A stretch of 64,000 nt of DNA from Adiantum capillus-veneris. Taxonomy: Eukaryota; Streptophyta; Polypodiopsida; Polypodiales; Pteridaceae. This document shows, one piece after another, positions 45,029 through 57,022 of this stretch (within the stretch, counting starts at the first letter, position 1; every line of letters starts with the position of its first letter). The notes under the pieces are model-generated. The model did no database searches and was not told the origin of the DNA. It was given only the letters and a program-made list of their open reading frames with translations. The stretch spans positions 134,890,420 to 134,954,419 of the forward strand of contig CM043964.1 of assembly GCA_014529385.2 (NCBI GenBank), in the 5' to 3' direction. The position numbers and the translations under genes were made by a program.

Positions 45029-45529
45029 CTATGAGGATAAAAGAGGAAACTGGGCAATGTATTGGGAAATTAAATTTACTTGTTTCATGGAGTCTTTATC
45101 CAAAGTAGCTAAAATCTTGACCCAATCAATAAAAGACAACATATGTAAGACAAATAGTTTCTTGTCAGAGGTAAGAGACGAATCATAAATTAGCTGAGAA
45201 GAATCCAAGCTGCTAATACATCTGAGAACAACAGAAGTGGCCAGTGAGAGGGGTTCCGAGGCCAGTTCCAATCCTTGTGAGAGAGCAAGAGTCTGCAGAA
45301 AATGAGGAGAGGTTTACTTATATTTCTCATAGTAGGTAATACAATCTTTGGCCTTCCTAGAGAGGAAGGGTCTAGTTCTAACTGCCAAGGCATTCTTTGG
45401 TTTAGGGTCCTTAAGGTAAAGCTTAATCTGTTCGAGAATCTTTGCATGATTCTCAGGGTTGTGATTAGTGCTCATGCGAGCTGTCTTTCTACAGGGTAAG
45501 CAGTCCTGAAAAGGGAACAGTGTAAACAT
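45029..45529 (-). pseudogene. captured gene fragment in element A (unidentified protein)
   Basis: On the minus strand, acceptor-like CCCTTTTCAG precedes a frame reading HAKILEQIKLYLKDPKPKNA and CITYYEKYK, then TAA. After 25 bases resembling a shrunken intron (GTAAAC...TTTTCTGCAG), or an in-frame stop, it continues LALSQGLELASEPLSLAT, SSLDSSQLIYDSS and FIDWVKILATLDKD. The predicted helical protein has no family I can name. The same fragment with the same breaks is in element B, so it was captured before the copies separated. It is in the element's own sense orientation. Confidence 0.6.
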
Positions 45530-45738
45530 AGATAAAGGTAGAAACAGTAAATGTGATTTTTTGGGCTTGCAAACCTTAAACCGACAAAGTCAAAGACTAT
45601 AGTAGTCGTGTGCAGGGGACCTAAAGAAGAGTCTAAAAAAGGACCACCTAAAACCAGTCAACCTGTGAAGGGATTACACACTATGTGTCCAACTTAGAGC
45701 TTAATTTCGAAGAAAATTTCCAAAGCCAGCATCCCGGT

Positions 45739-47399
45739 TTCTCTTGTAGCTGTTAAATCTTATATAGTAAGACATAATTGAATTTTTACATTCAAAAGAT
45801 AGCTGGCAATGGAGCAAGGACTAGATATGTACAAAAACAACTCAGTATTAGAAGCATTTAAGTACAATGTTTGTAGGAAAGAGATCCCCTTTCACTATGC
45901 AAAAAGTAAATGAACTTCCCAAGTCATCACTGAGTGTTTCATCCAGAGTAAGACAGCTTGCCAAAGTAAAAAAACCTTCCAAGATAAGATAGAGTCCTTA
46001 GCTGCATCCATCCAAACAAGACAACAATTCATTTAGCCTTGGATGTGTTTTACAGGTATCAATGGACCATACCAGTTGTTATCCATGTCCATCTTATAAA
46101 CTTTTCTTATTTTAACACGCTTAGTGATTTATGATTTAACAAGCTTAGTGATTTAACAAGCATAGCCAATCCAAGGGGTACATCATATGCAGTCAAATGT
46201 AGTCGAAAAAACAGTCCCAAAGTGTATACTTACCTTAAATAGGTAAAGGTTCTTTAGTAAGAAAGATGGGGTATGTTATCAAGCATTAGGTGCAAGAGGT
46301 CTTGGAAAATTTATAAACAAAATAGTATAACTGCCCAACGAATGCGACAGAGGTAATAGACCACCTAATTTAAACATTTTGGTACAACAACTGTATGCAG
46401 CCGCTTCTATGCAACCGGACCAACCAACCCCGCACAGAGTGCGCATGAAGCCACATAAGTACTCCTTGTATTCCAATAAACCAAACGATGAGTTATACCA
46501 GGTTGTATTATTTCCAAATTACCAGTGAACCACTACACCATGCATATCAATCCAATCCCAAACCATACCTTCTTTAAGCAGTCACCTCAATAGAGTAAGA
46601 GAACTAATACAATACATGTTAGCACCCGGGAAAAATCCCTGTTGCAGTAAGTGAACTCCAGTTTTAAGCTAGCCAAGAAAAACCCAATTCCTCCTTTTTC
46701 AATGAATGAAAAATTATACCGACCAACCTTAACCACAATTTCCAAGCTGAGTAAAATGATACAACCTATCATTTATGAGCAATTAAAACACTAGCTGCAC
46801 ACAGTATGAAATCCGACAGTCCGCGACAGCTATAAAACCCATAATGAACGCAAGCAGAATACACCTAAGGTAAAACAACCACCACTATGCTAAAACATAT
46901 AATGTTAACCTTACAGTGTCAGAAGAAAGCTTACTGTACAAAATTCCAATATAAGCTAGGGTAGAGAAAAACCCGAGACACCTGAGTGGTGAGCTCCATA
47001 TCTCCTTTTTGTGAAGCAAGCAGTAAGACTTCTCAGAAAAACACAAGAGAACAACTGTGGCTAAGTGAGGGGTAGAGATGCGCCCTCACCTGCTTAAATA
47101 GCGGAAGGAGGATGGACTACCAATCCTCTGAGCGGGAGTAATGAGTGAGTCGGGCTGCCTTCCCTTGTGAGTGTGTGGTAGCACAAATTGTCACGCAGAT
47201 ACCCATGAATGGGGAGATCTAAAGGCAGGGAGGAGAAGACACCTTCACGGTGTAATGAGAAAAGAAACCTTAATCACGCTCGGCACGCCAAGGGGTATTA
47301 TATATCTTAGTTTATTACTCAAGGTCTGGGCCCCATGGTCTTAACAGGGAAATGGCATATTTTGTGTAGTATCACTAAAGTGACCCAGCAGAATCTGGG
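45739..47399. other. element A internal region, no recognised gene
   Basis: Not shared with element B. It may include further captured genomic sequence: ATGGAGCTCACCACTCAG followed by GTGTCT on the minus strand (about 47000) could be a first exon of the gene fragment. That is speculative. Confidence 0.35.
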
Positions 47400-47487
47400 C
47401 TAGATCCAAGTGGTGGTGGTGGGTGTGTGGGGTAGGTCTGGGGGTGTGTGGGGGTGGTTTGTTTGATATAACCACAAGAGTATAACA

Positions 47488-47488
47488 T

Positions 47489-47531
<43 letters not shown>

Positions 47532-47598
47532 ATGGCATTGGAGAGCTACGAGCCAAACGGGTGGGGCCAATCCAAACAAAGCAAATGCAAGTTCCATG

Positions 47599-47642
<44 letters not shown>
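47488..47642. repeat. (TG)n and (GA)n microsatellites
   Basis: TG tract 47491-47530, GA tract 47601-47641. The frames crossing them are artefacts. Confidence 0.95.
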
Positions 47643-47644
<2 letters not shown>

Positions 47645-47734
47645 CAAGGAGGTGCAATCTTTTTTTTTTGTTGAAATAGATCTTCTAGGGGACGTTCCCA
47701 GGATGACTTGTGGGTGATAATGTGTGTGTGAGGT

Positions 47735-47800
47735 TGAGAATGGCCAAAGAGGCAAAATCCTTGAATCTTGAGAATGGTCAAAGAGGCAAAATCCTTAAAG
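47735..47800. repeat. short tandem duplication, about 33 bp
   Basis: TTGAGAATGGCCAAAGAGGC, AAAATCCTT occurs twice consecutively. Confidence 0.8.
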
Positions 47801-48254
47801 CTCTTTAGAACCGAGGAAGGGACGAGAGTTCATGCTTGAGACATTGAGGGTACCAAAGTTTATGGAAAAAATTACAAGATAGAAAATGAGGACGCCTTAA
47901 GTCAAAAAATCCATTTCAATGCACACTCTTCCTCATGTTATTCTTTGGGTCAATTTACAATAAATTTGGAAATACCATTGATGCATAAATATTTTTCATA
48001 CATCATGCAATAAAAATTAATCCAATTGTTCATTGATTTGTGCTCTAATTGATCCCCCTTTTTTTCACATTTCTCTAATGAAGGATGTACACTTTGGATT
48101 GAAAATTTCATGCACAATCGTTGATCTCAAATCCATCAATTGAAAAGGCATACACACAAAATGAGAAATCCAATATTCATTGTCTATTTTCAACCTAATA
48201 AACAATCATCGCAAAATCATTGCTCATATTTAAAATTCCTAATCATCCAAATCC

Positions 48255-48403
48255 TATCAGATTTGTCATTTGGTTTGTATATATGGCTACACACAATTAA
48301 TTATAGCATACACAACAATGGTAATTCTTATCAGATTTGTCATTTGGTTTGTATATATGGCTACACACAATTACTTAGAGTATACACAACAATGATAATT
48401 ATT
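48255..48403. repeat. 74-bp tandem duplication in element A leader
   Basis: TATCAGATTTGTCATTTGGT starts at 48255 and 48329; units differ at a few bases. Confidence 0.88.
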
Positions 48404-49190
48404 ATACAATCATTTTCAATTGAGTATCAATTGAATCATCCCAAGTCAATCATACACATCAACCTTTTTAGGTCTTTCAATCACCATGATTAGTGGTGGC
48501 ACCAATCATTCATTTTCTCATTGGATAGATCATGCCATTGGCTAGGCATACACACCCAAATTTAGGCCGTAATTATATGCAAGAACATCCATCAATTCCT
48601 CATTCCAATGCCCAAAATTGGAAACTTGATCAAGCATAAATTAGCAACACATTGGAATCAAATCAATCACTCAGAATTTAAATGGAGTAGGCCAATGCAC
48701 TTACAATCAATTGCATCCAAGTAAATCATTGCTCCAGGTGATAATCCCATCATGCACACACATGTGTGGCTCCTCCAAATTATCCCAAAAATTGACCATT
48801 ATGCCAAAAATCAAACACTCAAATCATCAAATTAAACATGAATTAGCACAATTAACTTGATAAAAGTATTGATTCCACCTCTTATAAGGGGATTGTACAT
48901 ACATTACACTTCAAATGTTAGCATTAAGGTTATAAAATTTAGTAAAAAACTAGTAAAAATAAGCATGGAATTAGTACAATCAGCATGGAATGAAGCAAAA
49001 TTAGTAATTGGTTAGTGTGAAATTAGTGGAGTTGGGGGTTTGGGGTATTCATAACTCAAAATTAGCATCAATTACTTGCACAAACATCAACAAATCACAC
49101 CAAAATTGAATTACACACTCAAAACCAATGGAATTAGTAGTGAAATTACTCTATTCTAAACATCCTTTACTCACTTGCTTAGGTTATCAA

Positions 49191-49208
49191 TCCCCGACAG
49201 TGACGCCA
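49191..49208 (-). other. element A primer binding site, tRNA-Asp type
   Basis: Plus strand TCCCCGACAGTGACGCCA is a diverged form of the tRNA-Asp 3' end, placed two bases (AA) before the LTR, exactly as in the gypsy element at 9799. Confidence 0.75.
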
Positions 49209-49210
49209 AA

Positions 49211-50629
49211 TGTTGGGGAAAATTGTAGCATAACCTATTCAACCCAAGACCAACAAAATTATCAATCATAGGATCAGCAACCTGGCTAGGGAATGGAAGC
49301 ACGCGCATCATGGGGTGTATCAAATGATAGGATTCAAGAGAATGCTCTTCCAATGCAAATAGAGATTAGCCATGAATCACTAACTCTAATCACATCATCA
49401 ATCAAGCATCACCTACATACATTAAGCCTACCGAAGTCCATAGACTAGAATCCCAAAGCACACTCATGGCAAGCACACATAATTGCATTGGTGTTGGCCT
49501 CTCCAATCTCCACATGTCAATCAAGGCACTTCATCAAAAGCTACACACACAAGGTGAATGTTGCTAGAGTTTCATTAAACCCATCCACATGCAAGCAAAC
49601 AATAGGGCACATACACTAACTACAAGATTAAGAACAAACTTATCAACCTAATTAGAGATGTTAAATATTGCAAATTGAATGCTCATAGAAGGATAGGAGT
49701 GGTCAATAAGCAAGAAGTCATCACACACAGTGAAATGTAAAATAATGAGGAGGTGAAACTACTTCATGACATGATGGAATATAGAAGAATAAAGATTAAT
49801 GAAGAAAGTAGAGATTATATTAAGAAATGCTTCTCTAATTACAATGGATTAGCACTAGCCTCCTAAGCATGGGAATTAATCTCAAGCTAGGCCATCCATA
49901 AAGTGAACACTCAAGAGAGAGAGAGCTCTCAAGAATGGATCCTCAAGAATGACTACTCAAGAATGAAGCCTCCTTGCATAAAGGCTTCCATTAGGTGAAA
50001 TTTGGACTCACAAAGGGACCCTTTAAGGAGTTTGACTTTACCTCTCTCTACCAAAACGGGCCCATAATAAATTTTTACAAACAAACTCCAAAGTTGGTGG
50101 AGGTTTGATAGTTAGAATGTCCTCTTCAAGCTCTATTTACTTATATATAGCACGCCATGAGATTCCTCATATTTTAGAAGATTCTTTTTGTGATTCACTT
50201 AGATTTCGGTAGAATTGTCACATCATAGATTAAAACAAGAATCTTCTAAAATATGACTTGGAATCTCATGGCGTGCTATATATCAATAAATAGAGCTTGA
50301 AGAGGACATTCTAACTGTAAAACCTCTACCAACTTTGGAGTTTGTTTGCAAAAAGATATTCATGCGCCCGTTTTGGTAGAGTGAGGTAAAGTCAAACTCC
50401 TTAAAGGGCCCCTTTGTGAGTCCAAATTTCACCTAATTCTTATAAAGGCTTATACCACAATCCTTTCTAGTATGGGATTAATTTTGAGCCTCCTAGCTAG
50501 CATAAACATTTTGGAACTCCAAATGAGCCCAAAACCTTATACAATGTGGATAGGAAATATTATGCACATCTATAGCACATCTCCCGCTTGATGCATAATC
50601 AGTGTAGCCTGTGTTATTCACTACTAACA
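49211..50629 (-). repeat. LTR of element A, containing a foldback insertion
   Basis: Starts TGTTGGGGAAAATTGTAGC and ends ACTAACA. Aligns with 57023-59153 once the insertions in each are removed (foldback here, TTAA element there). Without the 449-bp foldback it is about 970 bp. Confidence 0.82.
49989..50437. mobile_element. foldback MITE, second member of CATTAGG family
   Basis: Arms 49989-50187 and 50237-50437 are imperfect reverse complements of about 200 bp with a 50-base loop. Ends read CATTAGGTG and CACCTAAT. The LTR at 57023-59153 lacks it (GGCTTCCTTATAAAGG), giving an empty site. Shared internal text with 12007-12257 (AAGGAGTTTGAC; AAATTTTTACAAACAAACTCC-like) shows common origin. Confidence 0.85.
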
Positions 50630-51099
50630 TGTTTGTTGTTGCCATTGACTATCTATATTCATGGAGTTAGCGATGGTGTGATCGAGCATATGGTGCTACT
50701 TGACCTTCTTGGCAAATTAATGGAGAGGCTAGTTGGGAGAGTGTACAACAATCCCGACAGCTATTAGGACGGGAAGAAGAAGAAGCCATGGCTCTTTCTG
50801 AGTGAAAAAAGGAAACTTGAACTTGCTTAAAATGGAGGAATTTAAATTTTAAATGACTACTTAATGGATCAAGAGCTTTTGGTGGCAAGATTATGATAGG
50901 TTTTTGTAGTTGTCTTTCAGTACCTTTATGACTATCAGACTCTATTTACAGTGGTGGTGCAACCAAAGTTGGTCCACACTATAAAGTGTGCTATGCAGTG
51001 CAAAGGGTGCTAACAGGTGCATGGTAGAGGGCTAAAGAGAGTGTGGGAGACCTCAACAGGACAGTGGCAACGGAAATGCATGCTTAAAGTGTTTTTTTA
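50630..51099. other. spacer with no recognised feature
   Basis: Flank of the element A LTR. No supported coding sequence. Confidence 0.35.
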
Positions 51100-52700
51100 G
51101 GCTAGGGGGCCTTCGAAGTGGGCTGATTGGGACTGCAGGTCAAAGTGTTCGAGATGCGTGGAATGTGCCCCGAAAGGTGGTGTTCAAGATGCTCTAGAAG
51201 CTCGTCCAGACGGCTCGTCAAACGGGGCTTTGGTGTGAAAGATGCGCCAATCCGAAGATGGAAGGTTTCGCAGGTCCCGACGGACAGGGTAGGTACAGAC
51301 AGGTGGCCAAACTGGGACAAGTGGATACACATGTAAAGCTCAAGTTGTGGAGCATGCTGGTCTTTTTGGATCGCCATTTGGAGCTCAAACAAGAAAGTTA
51401 CAACTAGTTGAAAGTTTTCCGGGGGCCGGGTACGTGCTCATCGGGCCACGTTGGTAGCTGCGCCGGCGGCACTTTCTTTGAGCTCGCCAAGGTTCGAGAT
51501 AATTGCATGTGATGTGGGGAGTCAGCCAAAATTGGCGGCTTGCTGATTGGTGTCATGGGCATTAAGGTGGACCAGTTCAAGCTGGCAAGCAAGAACGACG
51601 GGAAGGGATCGTCAGGTAGCTTTTCTCGGTTTTGGAATATTTTTTTCAAGGCAAGAGATGGTCGAGACACTACAAAGCTCTCATGGTAGGGAGCCAGTAG
51701 CACGGGGTTCCGAGGTGGTTTGACGGAATGGGTGTTTGGCAAACCCGAAAAAGTGAAGATGCCGACCACGTGGGAAATGGATGCTCAAAAAAATGAATTG
51801 GGTGTAAATTCAAAGGCAAAGGTTTAGTGGAGCAAGCTTCAAAAAAGGAAAAGGTATCTTGGCTGGAGTTTAAGAGAAACTCAAAGGCTAAAGGAAACAA
51901 AAGGAAAAGGTAGAGGGAGAGCCCAAGGAGCAGTAGCACCGTAGCACCGGGCTTCATTGCCAAATAAAGCATGTTTTAACTTTTTTCTTTTGCTTTGGAA
52001 AAGAGGGAGAGAGAGAAGGACAACGGCTTCGAGTTTTTGGGGGCTCCTTGGCTTTTGAGCTTAGGGAAAGAAAGAGGGAAAGAGAGAAGAAGAGGAGGAA
52101 GAAAGAGCAGCATGTTTTTTTTCAAGGAAGAGGGTTTTCCCTTTGGGCTCGCTTGTTTGGAACCACAGGGACCTCACGAGGAGTACAAGCCATGGAGTCC
52201 TTGAAGCCGGGCTCGAGTGGGGCTCTCCCTTGTGTACTTTTTGATGCACGCCGGTTGTGGCGTTGATCCTGTACTTGTGATTGATGCTAGTAAAGCATAG
52301 TTTACCCCATTGTATTGAGTCTCTTGCGTAGTCTCGTCCCCCCTTTCCCCCCTTCTCTTCTGCTCTTGTGTGTGTGCGTGTGGGCGTGTTGGCAAGTGTG
52401 TGCCGCCCCGACGAAGTGTTGCAGAGAGAGAGAGTGCGTGTGGCGTTTTAAACGTGTGGGAGAGTGTAAAAGCTACTGCATTGAGGTGCGCAGGTTGTGT
52501 GAGTTAGTGTGTGTCTATGTGAGCGCGCGTGTGCGCGTGTGGTTTGGTGAAAAGAGCGAGTTGAAGGTGCTCGCAAAGTGGATTGGGGTGCAGTGTGTGC
52601 CCTGGGCTATAGGAGGCATTCCGTGTTGCAGCGTTGGGTGTGTTCCCCATTCCCCCTCTCCAGCGGGTCCACATATGGATTCCATAAACCTTGTAAAAAC
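51100..52700. other. GC-richer block, unassigned
   Basis: Base composition is clearly richer in G and C than the surroundings (GGGGGCCGGGTACGTGC, GCGCCGGCGGCACTTTC), with a GT-rich tail at 52360-52560. Frames of 100-172 residues exist on both strands but show no motif. It could be a solo LTR or leader of another retrotransposon; no clear TG/CA edges were located. Confidence 0.35.
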
Positions 52701-52829
52701 GAGATGTTACCTCACATTTGGTCATTTTTTAATATATTTCTTGCTTTATTTCTTCTATTTTCCACGTTACGTTGCCTTGCTACTCTTTCCATGCATTTAT
52801 TGCTGCCATAGTAAATTTATCATTGGGAA

Positions 52830-53850
52830 CTGATGGCAAGGGTGCAAAGGCCAAGAAGTCAAAGGGCGGTAAGAGTAAGGGTGGCAAAGCTGCAATCAAC
52901 TCTACAAAAGGTATGTCCACTTCACAAACAGTGGGTAAAGAACTACAACAATGGTTTTAAGGTAACCGGATTTGTAACCAGAGTGTACTCCCTAAACGAG
53001 ACATCGATGGTCCAAATTGGGATCGTATTGTACCAATTCCACCGATAAATATAAATGTGTGTACCCTTCATGCCCATCTACGAATTCTTGACAAGTTGCT
53101 TATGCTCCATATTAATTATGCTTGGAATATGGAGCCTGCAAAAGAAGATAAGAGTGTATTAGAGAACTCAAATCTATTATATCAAGTGTTGGTCTACATG
53201 GGGGTGCAGTTGAGTATTCAAAGGACAAGAAGGCATCTAGAAGTACACAGGATCGTTCTAATAAAAAATGTATGGGTGGTAATAAAGCTAAGCATCTACT
53301 TTTAGACTATTTTCACTCCCAAAGTTCCAATGAGTTTCGATTGTGGAAAAAAGTGTGTGACATTACCACCTACAGAGGTTACAAAGCAGCCCTAGTAATT
53401 AAGTGTGCTCATGTCTGGCAGTCTGTAGATGGTATTTTTTGTCTGCTGGAAAAGGCAAAGCTAACCTGGATTGAGATATCCACCTTAAAGTTTGTAATCA
53501 ATAGTTTTAGAGTGCAAATGGTGGATGCTTGGGAAAGATGCACATAACACCTTACATGGTGGGTTGAACACTTCGTCTATGTAGTGAAAAAACATCAGTG
53601 TTTGAACTAAAGTTTAATTGTTTTTTCAACACATTCTTTTTGCACATAGTTTATTTTTTCTCGATCATACGGTTCATTGGGCATCTGGAGTAGCCAAGGA
53701 ATGGAGCGTTCACACTATCAAGAAAAAGCAATGTATTTTAAAATACACGGCATGGAGGTGGAAGGAAAAAGAGCAATGCCCTACACAAGATGTTCAATCG
53801 GTTCGACAAAGTTTTAGCGAGCAGAGAGAGGAAGAAGACTAGAGTGCAAA
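52830..53850 (+). pseudogene. ORF-B family, second degraded copy
   Basis: Pieces in several frames match the 21.9-24.4 kb ORF in order: INVCTLHAHLRILDKLLMLH (compare VHVCTLHALCRIVEKVVHLY), YAWNMEPAKED, a GLHGGAV-like stretch in another frame, GGNKAKHLLLDYF, and SYGSLGIWSSQGMERSHYQ near 53670. Upstream is a Lys/Gly-rich run (GAKAKKSKGGKSKGGKA). Multiple frameshifts. Confidence 0.65.
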
Positions 53851-54109
53851 GAAGTTTGAATTGCAAAATAGAGAAAGTGCCTTAGCGTGAAATGATTACA
53901 ATAGTATCATGCTTTGAGTGCAAAAGATCAATTTTGATAACGGTTGAAGAGAATGCAACAAAATGGTAGGCATTGGGTGGAAAGCAAATAAATTTTTGAC
54001 ACTAACCACTTCTATTGTGAACATGCATTGTAATGCTAGGTGATTTGTTAACGCACCAATCAATGGTTCTGTGGGGGGAGTTTCATCTATTATGGAGTTT
54101 TTATTTTTA

Positions 54110-54207
<98 letters not shown>

Positions 54208-55088
54208 TTCGACACAATGAAAATGACACTATTGCTTGTATAATTGTTTGAGAACCTTTTTTACATATATAAATGAGCAAGATCTATTAATAGCCACTAT
54301 TTTTGCCGTGCAAGACTCCACTAAACTGGTGGTATGTAGCTACATGCTATAAAATAAATTTCTCACGGGTAATGGACAATGCAAGCACAGAGGAGCCAAA
54401 TCATGCACATGGAGGGGATACGGAAGAAAGTAAGATTGAAACTCCCTATGCGATTGGAGGGTTTCAAAAGAAAGAAGATAATGTAGAGGGAGGGGTTGAG
54501 GAAGAACACACCAACCCTCAAACATAACATACCACTCCCACCATTCCATCACTAGAGCCTGCAAATTATCAACAGTCAATGATGTTTGACCCACAAATAG
54601 AGTAGAGCACGTTAGAAGCTAATTCATCAGCTATGGACCACTCTACACTCAAGATACAAGAGTCTCGGACGACAGAAGAACAAGGGAGTAGTGAGAAGAA
54701 GCTCGGGATGTCAACACCAGAGTGGATGACCTCCATAGGAGCCAAACTGAGTATGGACCTTTTCTATACATTGACATGATTAGGCCTCCACCATTTTAGA
54801 AAACTCAAATAACATTGCAAAACATCTAAAATGCAAAAGTGAAGGGTGAGAGTAAGAAATGAAAAGTGTAGGGATTAATGGAAATTCAAACGACATGTTG
54901 TTCTATCTATAAAGAAGGGCACTCCCTTGCACACTTTTTAGCCCTTTTTACATGATTGTTTCGAAAATAACTAATGTAAAAGAATATGAAATTTATCCTA
55001 TTGTCTAACTAATTATTTCTTTTACAAACTGATTGCAGAGACTAATTATTATTGACATCATTGGATTATTGTTGTTTCAAGAGCCATA
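53851..55088. repeat. non-coding, with (TA)n-(GA)n microsatellite
   Basis: TA dinucleotides at 54117-54160 run directly into GA dinucleotides to 54205. A short frame at 54370-54527 is Glu-rich but has no known domain. Confidence 0.6.
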
Positions 55089-55562
55089 TCATTCAAATGC
55101 ACATTGTCTCAACATGTACAGTTTTTGTGTAGATGGACACAGAGTCATTTCTCGGCCGGGCACCAAGGAATTTTTGAAATTTTTTTTCCAAGTCTTTGCA
55201 TCATGATCTGGTCTTCTATGTAGTTGAGAAACCTCAATCCCCTTGTAGCCATAGTTTGTAACATAGCAAGAATCAAGCGTTGCCAATTTAATTTGGTGTA
55301 TTGCCAAGCACAATGTGCTATCATCAATGGCCACTACCACCCTACAAAACCAAATGTACAACATTATTACAAACCTTTTTCTTAAACCCATGTCTCATTT
55401 GATGTTGACAACACTTTGTCAATAGACATTTTGATCACTTATCTGCAGAATTTGTATTGCAACCCATTGATTTTTTTTAAATTTGTACTTACAAATACTC
55501 TCCAGAATTTTAACTATGTACATCAATATGATTAATTGTACTTGTCACTGTGGTGCCTTGGA

Positions 55563-55604
<42 letters not shown>

Positions 55605-56960
55605 GACATCAAACTCCACATTTTTTGTACACAATATAAAGAAATGACACATACTTTCACAAAGGGAGAGAGATAGACAATTTCATCTTACAACCAAATG
55701 GTGGGAATCATCTCACAATTGGAATAAAATATCTCAATTGAAAGAAAAGTTACTATGCAGTCATGAATATATATTTCAATAAAAGAAGATGTTACACCCA
55801 ATGGAATTATTCCAAGTTACATTAGCACGATTTGAACACGGCCTGTTATCTCTCTACACACAATCTCTTTTTTTCTTCATTGCATTAATTTGCGTCCACC
55901 TAGTAAGAAATAGAACTTTGAGGGCTTGTTGTCCGTGATGTCATCCAGTATGTCGTGTTGGAGTTGTAGAAGGTTGGATTGCTCTCTTATTGACCTTGTG
56001 ACTATTGTCACAAGGTTGAGATATTTGTTCAATACGTCCACATCTATGATAGCATTGTTCTCCAAGCCTTCTGACTCTTGATCAATTGGCACAAATTGAG
56101 AGCAGCCTGCAACAATTTGAGAGCACTTGTACCAGAAGGAGATGAGAAGTGGCTGGTGTGCCGATCATGTACTTGGACACCAAAGTATCCATTGCAACCT
56201 CGCAATGTATGCCTTCCACCTCTTTAACATACCACCCTCTATCGAGAAGCTTGTCACAAAAGCAAGTGTCTAAAGATTTACATACTAGCATTGTCTTTTG
56301 AAGCCTGTATGTGCCAGGTGTGAAATAGTTCCACAAATAAACTTATAGGACATAAATTAGCAATTTTCACCAGAATGGTGGGTACACAATGTTGTAGGGA
56401 CCTCTGCACATACCTAAACAACTTAGTTCAGAGAGCTTCAGACACTGTGGTTTCAGGGGGCTGGACAATCAATAAAACTCCAATTGGTAGGGAGAGGGAG
56501 TTTAACCAATGTACCTTTTTAATTTCTGTGGTTGATCTTGTAGAAGTGCTCATAGAAGAGATCTAAAATATACTCAGCTGGCTTCCATTCCTTGTATGAT
56601 GAAGGATAGACATCTACAAATACAATAGCCAAAATTAAGAGACCACTTAGTCTGAAAACTAAATAGAATTTAGGAATACTTTAGAGAACTAGATCTTCCT
56701 TGTTTAATATAGGTCTACCTCTTCAAAAAGAAAATAAAGTAAGAGACCGCTAAGGTCTGAAAGGAAGAATACAGAAGAAAGGCTAGAATGCACTTACATT
56801 TGCATCGTGGATGATAAACCAATGAGACATCTCTGCCATTTCTAATCACATCAGAGTGATTGTAGACATGCTGAACCAAAACTTCCTTAACAGTTTTCTT
56901 GTTGACCTCCACTTTGAAATCTAGCACTCGTGCTTTCCATGCTAGGTGAAATAGATTTGT
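55089..56960 (-). pseudogene. remnant of an unidentified minus-strand gene
   Basis: Several minus-strand pieces look like exons: LDFKVEVNKKTVKEVLVQHV (56930), VYPSSYKEWKPAEYILDLFY (about 56590), YRLQKTMLVCKSLDTCFCDK (56300), LENNAIIDVDVLNKYLNLVT (56060), and VVVAIDDSTLCLAIHQIKLA after acceptor-like TTTTGTAG (55340). No domain is recognised. A (GA)n tract (55567-55600) lies in a gap. The order and spacing suggest one multi-exon protein, but splice sites were not all found. Confidence 0.4.
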
Positions 56961-57022
56961 TGTAGAGGATCTTTAACTCCTTCTTGGTTTCATAAGAACC
57001 CAAGACCCTTTGGATATTGTCT

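Larger units (their letters stand above)
42508..50629 (-). mobile_element. large non-coding LTR element A, 5' part
   Basis: A minus-strand element defined by the LTR (49211-50629), an Asp-type primer site, and an internal region to the left that lacks any gag, protease, RT or integrase over 6.7 kb. The internal block 42508-45738 is repeated at 60164-63165 beside a second LTR of the same family. Such gag-pol-less large elements are termed LARDs and depend on other elements' enzymes. The left (3') end and 3' LTR are missing. Confidence 0.7.

Noticed and set aside
52315-52833. 172-residue frame with Cys and Val runs and hydrophobic end
   Set aside because: It crosses a GT-rich low-complexity stretch, has no motif, and no splice or homology support.
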